A model generated the notes under the pieces. It did not search any database and had not been told where the DNA came from. It was given only the letters and a program-made list of their open reading frames with translations. A DNA stretch of 39,569 bases from an uncultured Bacilli bacterium (lineage in GTDB: Bacteria > Bacillota_I > Bacilli_A > RF39 > UBA660): assembly GCA_948629335.1 (NCBI GenBank), contig CAPHZB010000007.1, forward strand, positions 1 to 39,569, written 5' to 3'. A program made the position numbers and the translations under genes. Below, one piece after another: positions 15,160-22,835 of this stretch. How positions within the stretch are numbered: the first letter of the stretch is position 1; every line of letters begins with the position of its first letter.

Positions 15160-16662
15160 ATGGATTTGTATGAAATGCTTAAAAATGGAATTTCATTAGA
15201 GGAACTTGGGAAAAATTTACACCTTTTTAACACATGCAGCGATATAGAAGTGTCTAAAGTAATGAATGATGAAGAGATTTCGTATGAACATAAAGAATTT
15301 TTGGTAGACTATTGTTTTGATAGAATAAATCAATTGCCAAAGAAGTTATGGTTAGAGTGTATGACTTTTGTAGCAGATAAAGAAATATTTATAAAATACT
15401 ACATTCCTAAAGTAGAGACTCTATCTTATGAGGATTTGGTATTTCTTTTAAGAAATATGTGTGAACCAGAATGTGGTTTAAGTATTTTGAATACAGCCAT
15501 TTTTAGTAAATATTTAGAAATTGAAAAAGAAAATAATGGTACAGTATTACAAAGTTTCTTATTATCTGCAAAGTTATATTTATATGAAATAGATGATGAC
15601 AAAGAATTTACACTTTTAAATCAAATTGGTGAGGATATACACTTTTTTGTGCAAGGGCAGGATATATATAGTGAAGATGTAGTATCTATCATTGATGAAT
15701 ATGTAAGCACGGTTTTGAATTATGGAAAGGAAATGGATATAAATAGTCCTATTTTACAAAAGGGTATGGATTTAGTAAAGAATATAATGAGTAAGAATAT
15801 CCTTTTAAGTCCATCCATGCTTAAGATGTATACTCTATATTTAGTGGAACAATTTAATTTGGATGAATATGTACAAGATGTTTATATAAGCGTAGAGGAA
15901 AAGTGTTCTAAAACAGGCTCTTATCAAGCCTCAGCCAAACGTTTGACCATTTATTATGACCATATATTACATGTATTTAATCGTGCATTTCAGAAAGTAC
16001 AAAGTACAGATCAAGTATTGCATAATATTGCATATAATCACGAGTATATAAGCGTCATATTGCATGAATTGGGTCATGTAGTAGAACAGAAAAAGGTCGA
16101 TCCCATTTATCAATCTAGTTCTATGGATGACTCCATGAAAGACCCTCTTTTTTCTAGTTGGTTCTATAATGGAGAATTACGTGTATTAAATCCAGAATTA
16201 TATGAATTAAAACATGATTCATTTATATGTGAAGTAAGGGCGGATTTATTTTCTATTATGCATTCTAGTATGCAAGCAAATAACTTATTAAAAGGAGCTT
16301 TTAATGAAAATTATCTGGCAAATATTAGTATTTATAATGCTAAAAGGATTGTTGAATTTTATACAGTGAAAACGGAAAAGGGTAGAAAAATGCTTTCACC
16401 TATGAGGCAATTTATTGATTTGTATAATCAAGATATGCCTGAAAATAAGCATATACAGTATACAGATAAAAATGATAGAAGTATTATGGAAAACATGATG
16501 CTTGGATTTGATGTACCAATTGAAATTATAAGAGAAATTAATAAAATAGCCACTGGGAAAATTATTACAACAAATTTATATGCTGAAATAGTTAGAATAA
16601 TTGATGACTATAATAAAAATAAACAAGAGGAAATAACCAATACTACCTCTGTTCATAAGTAA
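15160..16662 (+). CDS. Predicted zinc metallopeptidase (HExxH...ExxAD), unknown family
   Basis: A 500-aa protein from ATG 15160 (AGGGAG about 10 nt upstream; ATG 15151 touches that site and is rejected). HELGH at about residues 302-306 supplies two zinc ligands and the catalytic Glu. A Glu about 50 residues later in EVRAD (about 358-362) fits the third ligand of gluzincin-type peptidases. There is no signal peptide or membrane helix, so it should act in the cytoplasm or be released. The N-terminal 250 residues are alpha-helical in appearance and unassigned. It sits between ychF and rpsF, as a likely single-gene unit. Confidence 0.75.
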   Translation: MDLYEMLKNGISLEELGKNLHLFNTCSDIEVSKVMNDEEISYEHKEFLVDYCFDRINQLPKKLWLECMTFVADKEIFIKYYIPKVETLSYEDLVFLLRNMCEPECGLSILNTAIFSKYLEIEKENNGTVLQSFLLSAKLYLYEIDDDKEFTLLNQIGEDIHFFVQGQDIYSEDVVSIIDEYVSTVLNYGKEMDINSPILQKGMDLVKNIMSKNILLSPSMLKMYTLYLVEQFNLDEYVQDVYISVEEKCSKTGSYQASAKRLTIYYDHILHVFNRAFQKVQSTDQVLHNIAYNHEYISVILHELGHVVEQKKVDPIYQSSSMDDSMKDPLFSSWFYNGELRVLNPELYELKHDSFICEVRADLFSIMHSSMQANNLLKGAFNENYLANISIYNAKRIVEFYTVKTEKGRKMLSPMRQFIDLYNQDMPENKHIQYTDKNDRSIMENMMLGFDVPIEIIREINKIATGKIITTNLYAEIVRIIDDYNKNKQEEITNTTSVHK

Positions 16663-16738
16663 GTATTACAAAGGAATTATGGAAATCTATTTGATTTTCA
16701 GTATTATTTGAAATTGTTAAAAATGGGTTGTAAAGTGG

Positions 16739-16767
16739 TTTACTTTTGATAACTTATTTGTTATAAT
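16739..16767 (+). promoter_or_regulatory. Promoter of the rpsF-ssb-rpsR operon
   Basis: TTTACT (16739-16744), a 17-nt spacer, and an extended -10 TG-T-TATAAT (16759-16767). Confidence 0.75.
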
Positions 16768-16773
16768 CTTTCG

Positions 16774-16834
16774 TGAGTATGAATTTACTCCTTGCTTATG
16801 TGAATAAGCCAGTAGACCAAAAGGAGGTGTAGGA
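16774..16834 (+). promoter_or_regulatory. Candidate S6:S18-type leader of rpsF
   Basis: The leader holds two small hairpins: GAGTA/TACTC, and GCTTAT/ATAAGC with a GTGA loop. The second can be enclosed by TACT/AGTA with an asymmetric pyrimidine-rich internal loop. S6 and S18 are known to autoregulate through a bulged leader stem in many bacteria; that this one is such a site is inference. Confidence 0.4.
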
Positions 16835-17125
16835 ATGAAAAACTATGAAATCATGTTTATCGTTAGACCTACTCTAAGTGAAGAAGAAGTAAAGAAAGTT
16901 TCTCAAAATTTTTCAAATATTTTAACTTCTAACGGAGCAAAGATTAACGAGTCAAAAGATTTAGGACAAAAAGAATTAGCTTATGAAATCAAAAAGTTTA
17001 AAAGTGGTTACTATTTTCTTTTAGAAATCGAAGCTACAGATGATAAAGCAATCTCAGAATTTGATCGTTTAGCGCGTATTAGTTCTGATGTTATTCGTCA
17101 TTTAATCATTAAACTAGAAAAGTAA
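16835..17125 (+). CDS. rpsF: Ribosomal protein S6
   Basis: A 96-aa small-subunit platform protein that pairs with S18. The start MKNYEIMFIVRPTLSEEEV and KSGYYFLLEIEA are typical. AGGAGGTG precedes the ATG. First gene of the rpsF-ssb-rpsR operon. Confidence 0.97.
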   Translation: MKNYEIMFIVRPTLSEEEVKKVSQNFSNILTSNGAKINESKDLGQKELAYEIKKFKSGYYFLLEIEATDDKAISEFDRLARISSDVIRHLIIKLEK

Positions 17126-17140
17126 AAGAGAGGTATTTTT

Positions 17141-17629
17141 ATGAACCGAGTTATGTTAATTGGTCGATTAACAGCAAAACCAGAGCTTCGTTATACGGCA
17201 TCAAACATTCCATTCGCGCGCTTTACTGTAGCAGTAAATAGAACGTTTTCTAACGCAAATGGAGAAAGAGAAACAGATTTTATAAGCACCGTTATTTGGA
17301 GAAAACAAGCTGAAAATGTTTGCAATTATCTAGATAAAGGGAGCTTAGTATCTGTAGAAGGAAGAATACAAACAGGAAGTTATGATGATAAAGATGGAAA
17401 TAAACGCTATACAACGGATGTAGTTGCTGATTCTGTTGAATTTTTGGAATCAAAGGCGCAAAGGCAAAGTAATGCGTATAATGCAAACAATAATTATACA
17501 GATAATGTTAGTCCGTATGATTATCAAAATGCAACAAGTACACAAGGTACACCAAGTGTAAATGTTGAAAATGATCCATTTGCTGATTTTGGTGATAGCG
17601 TTTCTATCGATGATAATTTCTTAGATTAA
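17141..17629 (+). CDS. ssb: Single-stranded DNA-binding protein with atypical C-terminal tip
   Basis: The 162-aa product has an OB fold (residues 1-105: [40 protein letters not shown]) that coats single-stranded DNA as a tetramer. An Asn-rich linker and an acidic end follow. The last residues are SIDDNFLD; the usual interaction tip DDD-hydrophobic-PF, which docks PriA, RecO, RecG and others, is not present in that form. The operon position between rpsF and rpsR is canonical. Confidence 0.95.
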   Translation: MNRVMLIGRLTAKPELRYTASNIPFARFTVAVNRTFSNANGERETDFISTVIWRKQAENVCNYLDKGSLVSVEGRIQTGSYDDKDGNKRYTTDVVADSVEFLESKAQRQSNAYNANNNYTDNVSPYDYQNATSTQGTPSVNVENDPFADFGDSVSIDDNFLD

Positions 17630-17645
17630 TAAAGGAGGATAGAAC

Positions 17646-17861
17646 ATGGCTGAATTTAAAAGAAAAAAGAAGATATGCCAAATGTGTGCTGGTAAAACAG
17701 TTGATTATAAAGATGTAGATATTATTAGAAAATATATCAGTGCAGATAGAGGTAAGATTCTACCAAGAAGAATTACAGGTGCATGTGCTGAACATCAAAG
17801 ATATATTGCTAGACAAGTAAAATATGCACGTCATATGGGATTAATCCCATTTGTAAAGTAA
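17646..17861 (+). CDS. rpsR: Ribosomal protein S18 (zinc-type)
   Basis: A 71-aa platform protein binding S6. KICQMCAG and GACAEHQR give three Cys and one His, the metal-binding form. RKYISADRGKILPRRITG is the conserved core. AGGAGG precedes the ATG. Confidence 0.97.
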   Translation: MAEFKRKKKICQMCAGKTVDYKDVDIIRKYISADRGKILPRRITGACAEHQRYIARQVKYARHMGLIPFVK

Positions 17862-17885
17862 GTGTTAGATACTTACTTTTTTTTT
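17855..17885 (+). terminator. Terminator of the rpsF operon
   Basis: A nine-pair stem (AAAGTAAGT with ACTTACTTT), loop GTTAGAT, then a T-tract. It overlaps the rpsR stop. Confidence 0.8.
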
Positions 17886-17900
17886 AATCTATGTTATAAT
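17872..17900 (+). promoter_or_regulatory. Promoter of the cytidylyltransferase gene, fused to the terminator
   Basis: CTTACT in the right arm of the terminator, a 17-nt spacer formed by the T-tract, and an extended -10 TG-T-TATAAT (17892-17900). Nearly the same arrangement recurs at 19555-19583. Confidence 0.6.
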
Positions 17901-17925
17901 GGTATAAAGATGAGGAAGTGTTACT

Positions 17926-18627
17926 ATGAATATAGCTCTTATAACAGCTGCAGGAAGGGGTTCTAGAATGCATCAAGAGGTTCCCAAACAATTTATGCCT
18001 ATAAAAAATAAACCTTTAATTATTTATACATTGGAAGTTTTTGAAAGACATCCAAATATTGATATGATTATTATTCCATGTTTATGTGGTTGGGAAACAA
18101 TTATGCAAGCTTATGTTAAACAATACAATATTACAAAAGTAAAATGGATTGTTCCTGGGGGAAATAGTGGACAGGAATCTATCCGATTATGTTTGGAAGA
18201 ATTGGAGAAACATTGTTCGAAAGAGGATGTAGTGGTAGTACATGATGGAAATAGGGCCTTGGTAAGTGAAGAGATTATTTCGGATGCTATTGTAACTTGT
18301 CGCGAAAAAGGAAATGCTGTTGCTGTTATTCCTTGTAATGAAGTGATTGTAAAAACAAATAACCAGATGGACTCAGAAGAGTTTTTGAATCGTGCCGAGT
18401 TAAAACGGACACAAACTCCACATGCTTTTTCTCTTGGAAAAATGTTATGGGCCCATAGTGAAGCAGAAAAACGAGGAATTGATGATGCAGTTGCAACATG
18501 TGATTTAATGATGCGTTTAGGAGAAAAGATTCATTTTTCTATTGGTTCAGAAAAAAATATGAAAATTACAACCCCAGTGGATGTTGAGATATTTGAGGCG
18601 TTGTTAACAACAAATAACGATTTTTGA
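17926..18627 (+). CDS. IspD/TarI-family cytidylyltransferase
   Basis: The 233-aa product has the nucleotidyltransferase signature ITAAGRGSRMHQEVPKQF (about residues 5-22), VVVHDGNRALV in place of the usual HDAARPLV, and KRTQTPHAF. It transfers CMP from CTP to a phosphorylated alcohol. The family includes IspD (isoprenoid MEP pathway) and TarI (CDP-ribitol for teichoic acid). The adjacent LicD genes favour a role in glycopolymer synthesis, but IspD cannot be excluded. A short spacing (16 nt) links it to the first licD. Confidence 0.8.
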   Translation: MNIALITAAGRGSRMHQEVPKQFMPIKNKPLIIYTLEVFERHPNIDMIIIPCLCGWETIMQAYVKQYNITKVKWIVPGGNSGQESIRLCLEELEKHCSKEDVVVVHDGNRALVSEEIISDAIVTCREKGNAVAVIPCNEVIVKTNNQMDSEEFLNRAELKRTQTPHAFSLGKMLWAHSEAEKRGIDDAVATCDLMMRLGEKIHFSIGSEKNMKITTPVDVEIFEALLTTNNDF

Positions 18628-18643
18628 AAAGAGGAAGTGAAAT

Positions 18644-19498
18644 ATGTATTCCCGTGAAGAATTTGGAGAATTTTTATTAAAGGAAAAGAAAGATGGAACG
18701 AAAATAATGGTGCGAGATGTCCAACTTGCATTACTAGAAATGGTTAAGGATATCGATAAAATATGTGTAGAAAACGAAATTGAGTATTGCTTAACGGGTG
18801 GATCTACTTTAGGAGCCGTAAGGCATCAAGGTTTTATTCCTTGGGACGATGATTTTGATATTGCTATGACTAGGGAAAATTATAAAAAATTTAGAAAAGC
18901 ATTGGATAAATGTTTAGATAAAGAAAAATATGTATATCATTGTTTTGAAAAAAATAAGAAGTATGATGTCACTTGGCCATATATGAAAATTCGAAAAAAA
19001 AATACGTATATCAAAGAGGTTAATAAACTTCTTCCAAATCGTTGTACCGATTGTGACGGAATTTTTATCGATGTATTTATTTATGACCATATGTCTAAAT
19101 ATACCATTTTTGATTTACCTTTAAGACTATGTAATAGTATTTTAATGCCTGTGATTATTTTCTTTGAAAATTTAAAAATTAATCCTATTCCTTTGAAGTA
19201 TTTATATCGATTTAATGCAAAACTTTATGGGTTTTTATTTCAAAAATCAAAATATATCGGTGATGATCTTACTTGGACTTATCGAAATCCAATGACACCT
19301 CTTCGATATCGAAAGGAAAAAATATTCCCAACCGTTCGTGTTCCTTTTGAAGATACAGAGCTTCCTGTTCCAAATGACGCAAGGGAGTACCTGATTCGTC
19401 ATTGGGGAGAAGGTTGTTTAACTCCACCCCCTGTTGATAAAAGAAAACCAGGCCATGTCTATGATATTAATTTGACATCTAATAAACCTGAAGATTAG
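18644..19498 (+). CDS. LicD-family phosphotransferase, copy 1
   Basis: LicD proteins transfer phosphocholine or related groups (some are polymer-type phosphotransferases) to surface glycans. The 284-aa product has the family core TGGSTLGAVRHQGFIPWDDD (residues 51-70) followed by FDIAM, which holds metal-binding Asp residues of the nucleotidyltransferase fold. A Cys pair lies in NRCTDCDGIF. A short hydrophobic stretch is present near LPLRLCNSILMPVIIFF. It is highly similar to copy 2, 150 nt downstream. AGGAAGTG precedes the ATG. The substrate is unknown. Confidence 0.88.
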   Translation: MYSREEFGEFLLKEKKDGTKIMVRDVQLALLEMVKDIDKICVENEIEYCLTGGSTLGAVRHQGFIPWDDDFDIAMTRENYKKFRKALDKCLDKEKYVYHCFEKNKKYDVTWPYMKIRKKNTYIKEVNKLLPNRCTDCDGIFIDVFIYDHMSKYTIFDLPLRLCNSILMPVIIFFENLKINPIPLKYLYRFNAKLYGFLFQKSKYIGDDLTWTYRNPMTPLRYRKEKIFPTVRVPFEDTELPVPNDAREYLIRHWGEGCLTPPPVDKRKPGHVYDINLTSNKPED

Positions 19499-19536
19499 AA
19501 TTTAATTTTCTACATGAATAGGTAATTTCCGTATGT

Positions 19537-19566
19537 AAAGTAAGGAGTAAGATGCTTACTTTTTTG
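19537..19566 (+). terminator. Terminator after licD copy 1
   Basis: AAAGTAAG pairs with CTTACTTT around a 10-nt loop, followed by T. It is clearly related to the terminator after rpsR. Confidence 0.65.
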
Positions 19567-19583
19567 TTTTTACATGTTATAAT
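19555..19583 (+). promoter_or_regulatory. Promoter of licD copy 2, fused to the terminator
   Basis: CTTACT, a 17-nt spacer and TG-T-TATAAT (19575-19583). A near-duplicate of the module at 17872-17900. Confidence 0.6.
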
Positions 19584-19647
19584 AGTAATAGAAAAAGAAG
19601 TTTAAAAGAATCTTTTCTAGAAATAGAAGTGCAAGAGGTGTTAAGAT

Positions 19648-20496
19648 ATGTGTGAAGATTTTAGCGATATTGTATTAAAGGAGAAAAAGGATGGAACAAG
19701 GATTACTGTAAGAGATGTGCAATTAGCTACTTTAGAAATGATGAAAGATATCGATGAAATCTGCAAAAAGAATCATATAGAATACTGGTTAGCAGATGGT
19801 TCTGCATTAGGTGCTATTCGCCATAACGGATTTATTCCATGGGATGATGACTTTGATATTGGAATGATGCGGAGTGAATATGAAAGGTTTATTAAAGTTT
19901 TAGAAAAAGATTTAGATAAGGAAAAGTATACATTTCATTGTTTTGAAAAAAATAAAAAATACGAAGTGACATGGCCTAGTATGAAAATTAGGAAAAAGAA
20001 TACATATATAAAAGAAGTCAATAAATTACTCCCAAATCGTTGTACTGATTGTAATGGAATATTTGTTGATGTATTTATTTATGATTATATGGCAAAAACA
20101 ACCTTTTGCGATTTACCCCTTCGTTTATGTAATAGTGCTCTAATGCCAATTATTATTCTTCTAGAAAATATAAGAATTAATCCTATTCCTTTGAAGTATT
20201 TATATCGATTTAATGCAAAATTGTATGGAAAAATAAATAAGCACTCTAAATATATAGGAGATGATCTTACATGGACATATCGAAGCCCTTTAAAGCCACT
20301 ACGTTGTATGAAGGATAAAATACTTCCAACCGTTCGTGTCCCTTTTGAAGATACTGAATTTCCTGTACCAAATGACTTTAAAAATTATTTAATACAAAAC
20401 TATGGAGAAAATTACATGACTCCACCACCTATAAATAAAAGAATACCAATTCATGTGTATGATATTAATTTAACTTCTAGTGAACCAGAGGAATAA
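19648..20496 (+). CDS. LicD-family phosphotransferase, copy 2
   Basis: A 282-aa paralogue of the preceding gene, collinear over its whole length. The core is YWLADGSALGAIRHNGFIPW (47-66) then DDDFDI, closer to the LicD consensus than copy 1 (which has YCLTGGS). NRCTDCNGIFVDVFIYD and the ending MTPPPINKR are shared. A 46-nt stretch (20175-20220) is identical to copy 1 (19177-19222) although the flanks differ. It has its own promoter and is followed closely by a small membrane-protein gene. Confidence 0.88.
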   Translation: MCEDFSDIVLKEKKDGTRITVRDVQLATLEMMKDIDEICKKNHIEYWLADGSALGAIRHNGFIPWDDDFDIGMMRSEYERFIKVLEKDLDKEKYTFHCFEKNKKYEVTWPSMKIRKKNTYIKEVNKLLPNRCTDCNGIFVDVFIYDYMAKTTFCDLPLRLCNSALMPIIILLENIRINPIPLKYLYRFNAKLYGKINKHSKYIGDDLTWTYRSPLKPLRCMKDKILPTVRVPFEDTEFPVPNDFKNYLIQNYGENYMTPPPINKRIPIHVYDINLTSSEPEE

Positions 20497-20499
20497 GAA

Positions 20500-20652
20500 A
20501 TGAAGCAAAATATATGGGTTTATTTGGCTTCTATAGGTGTTCTTTTAATAACAATTGCTTTTCTTTTATGGCGGGAATTTAGTTTTGTTCTTGGAGGTTT
20601 TGGTATTGTTTTAATTGGTTTTAGTGCTATGGATTATATTCATAGAAAGTAA
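20500..20652 (+). CDS. Small membrane protein (50 aa)
   Basis: ATG 20500 has GAGGAA upstream and lies 3 nt after the licD stop. The product (MKQNIWVYLASIGVLLITIA at its start, MDYIHRK at its end) has two hydrophobic helices (about 5-22 and 27-44). It is probably translated with licD copy 2 and may anchor or assist it; no family is recognised. The terminator overlaps its stop codon. Confidence 0.6.
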   Translation: MKQNIWVYLASIGVLLITIAFLLWREFSFVLGGFGIVLIGFSAMDYIHRK

Positions 20653-20678
20653 AAAAGAATCAACTCGATTCTTTTTTT
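20651..20678. terminator. Bidirectional terminator between converging genes
   Basis: An eleven-pair stem (AAAAAAGAATC with its complement), loop AACTC, with T after it and A before it. The minus-strand SDR gene ends inside it (20660). Confidence 0.8.
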
Positions 20679-21430
20679 GCATTCTCTATTTTTTTTATTT
20701 GCACATTGTAATTTGCATTTAACAATATTTTTAAAGGAACAAATTTATTAGCAAATGCATTCCATTTATGATTCATTGTAGGAATAATTACCCATTTTTT
20801 TTGAAACATTTTTTTTACTGCATATTTTGCTAAATCATCACTATTTTGAGCTTTGCTAAACTTTACACCTAATTTGTCGTTAAAACTTGTTTCTACAGGT
20901 CCAGGGCAAAGGCAACCAATATATACATTCTTTCCTTCTTTTTTAATTTCTTCTGCAATTGCTTCTGTGAGTCTTAGAATATAAGCTTTAGAGGCAAAAT
21001 AGGAAGCCATTAGAGGTCCTGGAGAAAAAGCGGCAGTAGATGCAATATTTAAAATATAGCCTTCATTTTTTTTAACCATATCTTCTAGAAATAATTTTGT
21101 TAAAATTTGTGTTGCTTTAATATTTAAATTAATCATTTCTAATTGTTTGTTTAAATCATCTTCTAAAAATTTTCCATGTAATCCAAAACCAGCACTATTG
21201 ATTAAAACAGTTATATTTTTTTCCTTTACTTGGTGATATAGATTTTTACAATTTTCTTCTTGCGCTAAATCAGTAACAATGTAGCTAGCATTTTTTTCTA
21301 ATTCTTTTATAGCTTTTTTTAAATTTTCTTCATTTCTAGCTACAAGAATCACTTCGTAATTTTTTGTAATAAGTTCTTTTGCAATTGAAAAACCAATACC
21401 AGAACTTCCACCTGTAATTAATGCTTTCAT
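20660..21430 (-). CDS. Short-chain dehydrogenase/reductase
   Basis: A 256-aa NAD(P)-dependent oxidoreductase with a Rossmann fold: TGGSSGIG cofactor loop (7-14), NSAG (78-81), the catalytic Ser in IASTAAF and YFASK with catalytic Tyr and Lys, then CPGPVET. The type resembles the DltE/YqjQ group of classical SDRs. AAGGA precedes the ATG. Its promoter (TATAAT at 21452-21457 on the minus strand, weak -35 at 21475-21480) is near. Substrate unknown. It converges on the licD group. Confidence 0.9.
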   Translation of the reverse strand: MKALITGGSSGIGFSIAKELITKNYEVILVARNEENLKKAIKELEKNASYIVTDLAQEENCKNLYHQVKEKNITVLINSAGFGLHGKFLEDDLNKQLEMINLNIKATQILTKLFLEDMVKKNEGYILNIASTAAFSPGPLMASYFASKAYILRLTEAIAEEIKKEGKNVYIGCLCPGPVETSFNDKLGVKFSKAQNSDDLAKYAVKKMFQKKWVIIPTMNHKWNAFANKFVPLKILLNANYNVQIKKIENAKKESS

Positions 21431-21630
21431 AATTCACATCCTTGTATAATTATTATAAAACAAAAAAAGAAAACTGTATAGTATCTATAAACAATATTAT
21501 TTTGTAGCAATCTTATTTTTTAAAACAAATATAATCATATAATATGGGGCAAGTATCTTTTAAATCTATTCTTGTATTTTCTATATAATGATTAAACATC
21601 CCCTTTCATTTATATCTTCATTCTTTATTT

Positions 21631-21672
21631 TGATTCTATATTACTTCTTATATAAAATGCAATATAGAATCA
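21631..21672. repeat. Perfect 12-nt inverted repeat in the SDR-mutY gap
   Basis: TGATTCTATATT (21631-21642) and its exact complement (21661-21672) around an 18-nt loop. The gap 21431-21753 holds the SDR promoter, this hairpin and an extended -10 (TG-T-TACAAT, 21728-21736) for mutY; otherwise it is featureless AT-rich sequence. Confidence 0.55.
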
Positions 21673-21753
21673 GTATATGTTAAACTTTTTTACAATGTTT
21701 TCCAGCCTTTGTTTTGTAAAGGAAATATGTTACAATGAAATGGGCGATGTAGT

Positions 21754-22782
21754 GTGGAAAAAATAACAAAAGATTTATTAAACTGGTATCAGAAAAATAA
21801 AAGAGACCTTCCATGGAGAAGAACAAAAAATCCTTATTATATATGGGTTAGTGAAATTATGTTGCAACAAACGAGGGTAGAAGCAGTAAAAGTGTATTAT
21901 GAGCGTTTCATTACAAAACTTCCTACTTTATATGATTTAGCAACTATTCCTGAAGATGAACTATTAAAATTATGGGAAGGATTAGGCTATTATAGTCGAG
22001 TTCGGAATATGCAAGCTTGCGCGAAACAAATTATTGCAAGCGGATTAACAAATTTGCCAAATACAAAAGAAGAACTTCTTGCCCTACCAGGAATTGGGAA
22101 TTATACAGCAGGGGCCATTTTATCCATTGCTTTTAATATACCGAGTGTTGCTATTGACGGAAATGTTTACCGTGTATTAGGACGTTACTATAAAATAGGA
22201 GAATCCATAACCAAAAATAGTACATATCATATTTATGAAAAAAAGATGCAAAAAATTCTATCTGTCAAAAATGCAGGAGACTTTACACAAAGCTTTATGG
22301 ATTTAGGAAGTTTAATTTGTACACCTAAGTCTCCTAAATGTGAGCTATGTCCTTTACAAAATGACTGTGGGGCAAGGAAAAATAATCAAGTAGAAGTTTA
22401 TCCAGTCAAAGAAAGGAAAAAAGAACAAAGAATAGAAGAACGTACAGTCTATCTTTATCGATGTAACAATAAAATTGCCATTCAAAAACGCAAAGATAAA
22501 GGTTTACTTGCCTCTATGTATGAATTTCCAAATACATTAGAAACAGTATCAACAATTGATATTGAAAATAATTTGTTAAGACAAGGGATTTCTTTTTATT
22601 CTGTTTTAGAGGTAGGAGAAAGTAAACATATTTTTTCTCATATTATCTGGTATATGAAAGGATATATCATCGAATTAAAGGAACCTACTGGGAATTATAT
22701 ATGGGCAACAATGGAGGAATTACAAGAAAAATACTCAATTCCAAGTGCTTTTTCTTATTATTATCAAATTCTCTTAAAATAG
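21754..22782 (+). CDS. mutY: A/G-specific adenine glycosylase
   Basis: Removes adenine mispaired with 8-oxoguanine. The 342-aa product starts at GTG 21754 with a weak site (GGGCGATG). Catalytic Glu34 lies in SEIMLQQT, the HhH motif in LPGIGNYTAG (111-120), and Asp135 in AIDGNVYR. Four Cys (189, 196, 199, 205) bind a 4Fe-4S cluster. The NUDIX-like C-terminal domain for 8-oxoG recognition is present (KIAIQKRKDKGLLASMYEFP). Normal length. Confidence 0.95.
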   Translation: MEKITKDLLNWYQKNKRDLPWRRTKNPYYIWVSEIMLQQTRVEAVKVYYERFITKLPTLYDLATIPEDELLKLWEGLGYYSRVRNMQACAKQIIASGLTNLPNTKEELLALPGIGNYTAGAILSIAFNIPSVAIDGNVYRVLGRYYKIGESITKNSTYHIYEKKMQKILSVKNAGDFTQSFMDLGSLICTPKSPKCELCPLQNDCGARKNNQVEVYPVKERKKEQRIEERTVYLYRCNNKIAIQKRKDKGLLASMYEFPNTLETVSTIDIENNLLRQGISFYSVLEVGESKHIFSHIIWYMKGYIIELKEPTGNYIWATMEELQEKYSIPSAFSYYYQILLK

Positions 22783-22835
22783 ATTTATTTATACTCTTAT
22801 TTTCTTCTTTTGCATACAATAAACTGGGTGATAAT

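Noticed and set aside
22701..22835. N-terminal extension of the GH25 gene with a hydrophobic stretch as signal peptide
   Set aside because: It overlaps mutY in another frame, has no ribosome-binding site at its start, and ATG 22836 has a good one.
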